From Bifidobacteriaceae bacterium (GTDB lineage Bacteria > Actinomycetota > Actinomycetes > Actinomycetales > WQXJ01): a DNA stretch of 6,433 nucleotides. The position numbers and the translations under genes were made by a program. Where the stretch lies: assembly GCA_031268115.1 (NCBI GenBank), contig JAIRXV010000230.1:1-6433 (forward strand), given 5' to 3'. Under the pieces are notes generated by a model that saw nothing but the letters and a program-made list of their open reading frames with translations, searched no databases and was not told where the DNA came from. Positions 4,497-6,433 of the stretch are shown piece after piece (the stretch's first letter is position 1; the number at the start of each line of letters is the position of its first letter).

Positions 4497-6161
4497 GTGA
4501 CCCCAGCCGAACTTGCCGACGCGTTGCGCGCCGCTGTGATCGCCGAGATCGATGCCAGCGCGCTAAACCTCGACCCCGCGGGAGTGCCCGCCACCCCCCA
4601 CCTGGAGCGTCCCCGCGACCGATCCCATGGCGACTGGGCCTCGAATATCGCCTTACAGCTGGGCAAGAAGGCCGGTATCGCGCCGCGCGATTTCGCCTCC
4701 CGCCTGGCGGGCGCCCTCGCGGACACCCCCGGCATCGCGCGCCTCGACGTGGCCGGCCCCGGCTTCCTCAACATCACGCTAGACACGGCTGCGGCCGGTG
4801 TGCTGGCCCGCGACATCGTGCAGGAAGGCAATGCCTATGGCCGCGGTACCGCCCTGGCCGGTCAGTGGATCAACGTGGAGTTCGTTTCCGCCAACCCGAC
4901 CGGTCCCATCCACTTGGGCGGCGCGCGTTGGGCGGCGGTGGGTGACGCCATCGCGCGCCTCCTTGAGGCGGATGGCGCCAAGGTGACGCGTGAGTATTAC
5001 TTCAACGATCACGGCGCCCAGATCGACCATTTCGCGGCTTCGCTGCTGGCGCGGGCTCGCGGCGCGGAACCCCCGGAGAATGGCTATGGTGGCCAGTATG
5101 TCGAGGACATTGCGCGTCAAGTGGTGGACGATGCCGGCCCCCACCTTCTCGCTTTGCCCAACACCACCGCTCTGGAAACGTTCCGTACACGCGGCGTGGA
5201 GTTGATGTTCGTAGAAATCAAGGCGTCTCTACATAATTTCGGGGTAGATTTCGATGTCTATTTCCATGAGGAATCGCTGCATTCTTCGGGAGCTGTTTCT
5301 GCCGCGCTCGATGTCTTGAAGGCTTCCGGTGCGCTCTATCAAGCGGACGGAGCGTGGTGGCTGCGTTCCACCCAATTCGGCGACGATAAGGATCGGGTGG
5401 TTATCAAGTCCGATGGTTCGCCCGCCTATATTGCCGGCGATATTGCCTATCTGCGGGATAAGAAAGCCCGCGGCGCGACGCACGCGATTTTCTTACTCGG
5501 CGCGGACCACCACGGCTATATTGCGCGTCTGAAAGCGGCAGCGGCCGCGTTCGGGGACGATCCGGACACGGTAGAGGTACTGATTGGCCAACTGGTGTCG
5601 TTGGTCAGGGGTGGCCAGCCGGTGCGCATGTCGAAGCGGGCCGGCACCGTGGTCACCATGGAAGACCTGGTGGACGCGGTGGGCGTGGATGCGGCGCGCT
5701 ATGCGATGGCAAGATCGTCGATGGACTCGACCCTCGCCATCGACCTGGACTTGCTGGCCAAGCACACCAACGACAACCCCGTGTTCTACGTCCAGTACGC
5801 GCACGCCCGTACCGCCAATGTGGCCCGCAACGCCGCAGCGCTCAAGGTGCGCCGGGAGGACGCCTTCGATCCGGCGGCGTTGAACCACCCGACCGAGGCC
5901 GAACTGCTGGGTCAACTCGCCTCGCTACCCCGGGTGGTCCACCAGGCCGCCGCTCTGCGCGAGCCGCACCGCGTGGCCCGATACCTGGAAGAACTGGCTG
6001 GCGCGTATCACAAGTGGTACGACTCGTGCCGGGTGACGCCCTTCGGCGACGATCCGGTCACAGACATCCACCGCACCCGCCTGTGGCTCAACGACGCCAC
6101 CAGACAGGTGCTCGCGAACGGCCTGGGGCTGCTGGGTGTCAGCGCCCCGGAAAGGATGTAG
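4497..6161 (+). CDS. argS: Arginyl-tRNA synthetase
   Basis: This 554-residue class I enzyme joins arginine to tRNA-Arg using ATP in the cytoplasm. The N-terminal tRNA-binding domain (about 1-100) contains DRSHGDWASNIALQLGKKAG (41-60) and VAGPGFLNITL (85-95). The catalytic core begins with VEFVSANPTGPIHLGGARW (127-145), in which HLGG (139-142) is the HIGH motif in its actinobacterial form. It continues with FNDHGAQID (169-177), GADHHGYIARL (335-345) and MSKRAG (378-383), the KMSKS equivalent. The DALR anticodon-binding domain follows from DNPVFYVQYAHAR (426-438) to the end, with YHKWYDSCRV (504-513). GTG 4497 gives the normal family length and N-terminus; the frame is open upstream but that part is unlike ArgRS. 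The gene is followed by lysA after two bases, a known actinobacterial operon. The middle of the gene uses less G/C at third positions than its ends. Confidence 0.96.
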   Translation: MTPAELADALRAAVIAEIDASALNLDPAGVPATPHLERPRDRSHGDWASNIALQLGKKAGIAPRDFASRLAGALADTPGIARLDVAGPGFLNITLDTAAAGVLARDIVQEGNAYGRGTALAGQWINVEFVSANPTGPIHLGGARWAAVGDAIARLLEADGAKVTREYYFNDHGAQIDHFAASLLARARGAEPPENGYGGQYVEDIARQVVDDAGPHLLALPNTTALETFRTRGVELMFVEIKASLHNFGVDFDVYFHEESLHSSGAVSAALDVLKASGALYQADGAWWLRSTQFGDDKDRVVIKSDGSPAYIAGDIAYLRDKKARGATHAIFLLGADHHGYIARLKAAAAAFGDDPDTVEVLIGQLVSLVRGGQPVRMSKRAGTVVTMEDLVDAVGVDAARYAMARSSMDSTLAIDLDLLAKHTNDNPVFYVQYAHARTANVARNAAALKVRREDAFDPAALNHPTEAELLGQLASLPRVVHQAAALREPHRVARYLEELAGAYHKWYDSCRVTPFGDDPVTDIHRTRLWLNDATRQVLANGLGLLGVSAPERM

Positions 6162-6163
6162 CT

Positions 6164-6433
6164 GTGCGTTCCCATGAAGCCGGTGCCCGGCATGGCATCG
6201 TGGACACCCCGGCGTGGTTGATGGTGCCGGAGGACGTGAACGCGCTGATGTCGGAGCTGTGGCCGGTCACCGCGGGCAAAGGGGACGATGGCGTCCTGCG
6301 GGTTGGTGGCCTGAGCGTCACCGAGATCGCCGCCCAGGTAGGCACCCCGGCGTTCGTGCTGGACGAGCGCGACTTCCGGGCCCGGGCGGCTGGCTTCCGG
6401 GACGCTTTCGCCGCCGCTTTCGCCCCGCTGGGT
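6164..6433 (+). CDS. lysA: Diaminopimelate decarboxylase, N-terminal part (cut by window edge)
   Basis: The first 90 residues of LysA are present. This PLP enzyme converts meso-diaminopimelate to L-lysine and CO2, the last step of lysine synthesis. The N-terminus matches actinobacterial LysA: TPAWLMVPEDVNALMSELWP (residues 14-33), then GVLRVGGLSVTEIAAQVGTP (43-62) and FVLDERDFRARAAGFRDAF (64-82). The PLP-binding lysine would lie just beyond the window. The GTG at 6164-6166 is supported by AAAGGA at 6151-6156, inside the end of argS and 7 bases upstream. The two-base gap after the argS stop implies co-transcription and probably translational coupling. In Corynebacterium glutamicum argS and lysA form one operon that responds to arginine and lysine; whether that control applies here cannot be read from the window. 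Confidence 0.95.
   Translation, partial: MRSHEAGARHGIVDTPAWLMVPEDVNALMSELWPVTAGKGDDGVLRVGGLSVTEIAAQVGTPAFVLDERDFRARAAGFRDAFAAAFAPLG

Overview
The window is high-GC DNA with mostly G/C-ending codons, GTG starts next to ATG starts, and an arginyl-tRNA synthetase gene followed two bases later by lysA. The argS-lysA pairing is a well-known actinobacterial arrangement, and the ArgRS signature (HLGG for HIGH, MSKRAG for KMSKS) and the PncA sequence also fit an actinobacterium. I cannot name the genus from sequence alone.

Layout from left to right. Positions 3-65 hold the last 20 codons of an unidentified gene in unusually A+C-rich DNA. Positions 66-585 have no convincing gene but contain a strong stem-loop (214-249) and short repeats. 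A complete nicotinamidase gene (pncA, 586-1173) lies on the minus strand. It is divergent from a complete DeoR-family repressor gene (1398-2201), and three tandem 15-bp repeats sit in the space between them. After a 230-bp gap with a candidate promoter/operator comes a complete mannitol 2-dehydrogenase-type gene (2432-3937), followed by a likely hairpin terminator. A 559-bp gap (3938-4496) contains a near-perfect 47-bp tandem duplication. The window ends with complete argS (4497-6161) and the first 90 codons of lysA (6164-6433, cut by the window edge).

How the genes fit together. The DeoR regulator and the polyol dehydrogenase form a plausible regulator/target pair for oxidising mannitol or a similar polyol to a ketose; the transporter and ketose kinase would have to lie elsewhere. 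pncA serves NAD salvage. argS and lysA are almost certainly co-transcribed and link arginine charging to the last step of lysine synthesis.

I see no new multi-gene system here: the genes are ordinary. The items that deserve a second look are non-coding: the 15-bp repeat array beside the pncA promoter, the 47-bp duplication before argS, apparent leaderless starts for pncA and argS, an inverted repeat over the dehydrogenase promoter, and the strong stem-loop in the left gap.
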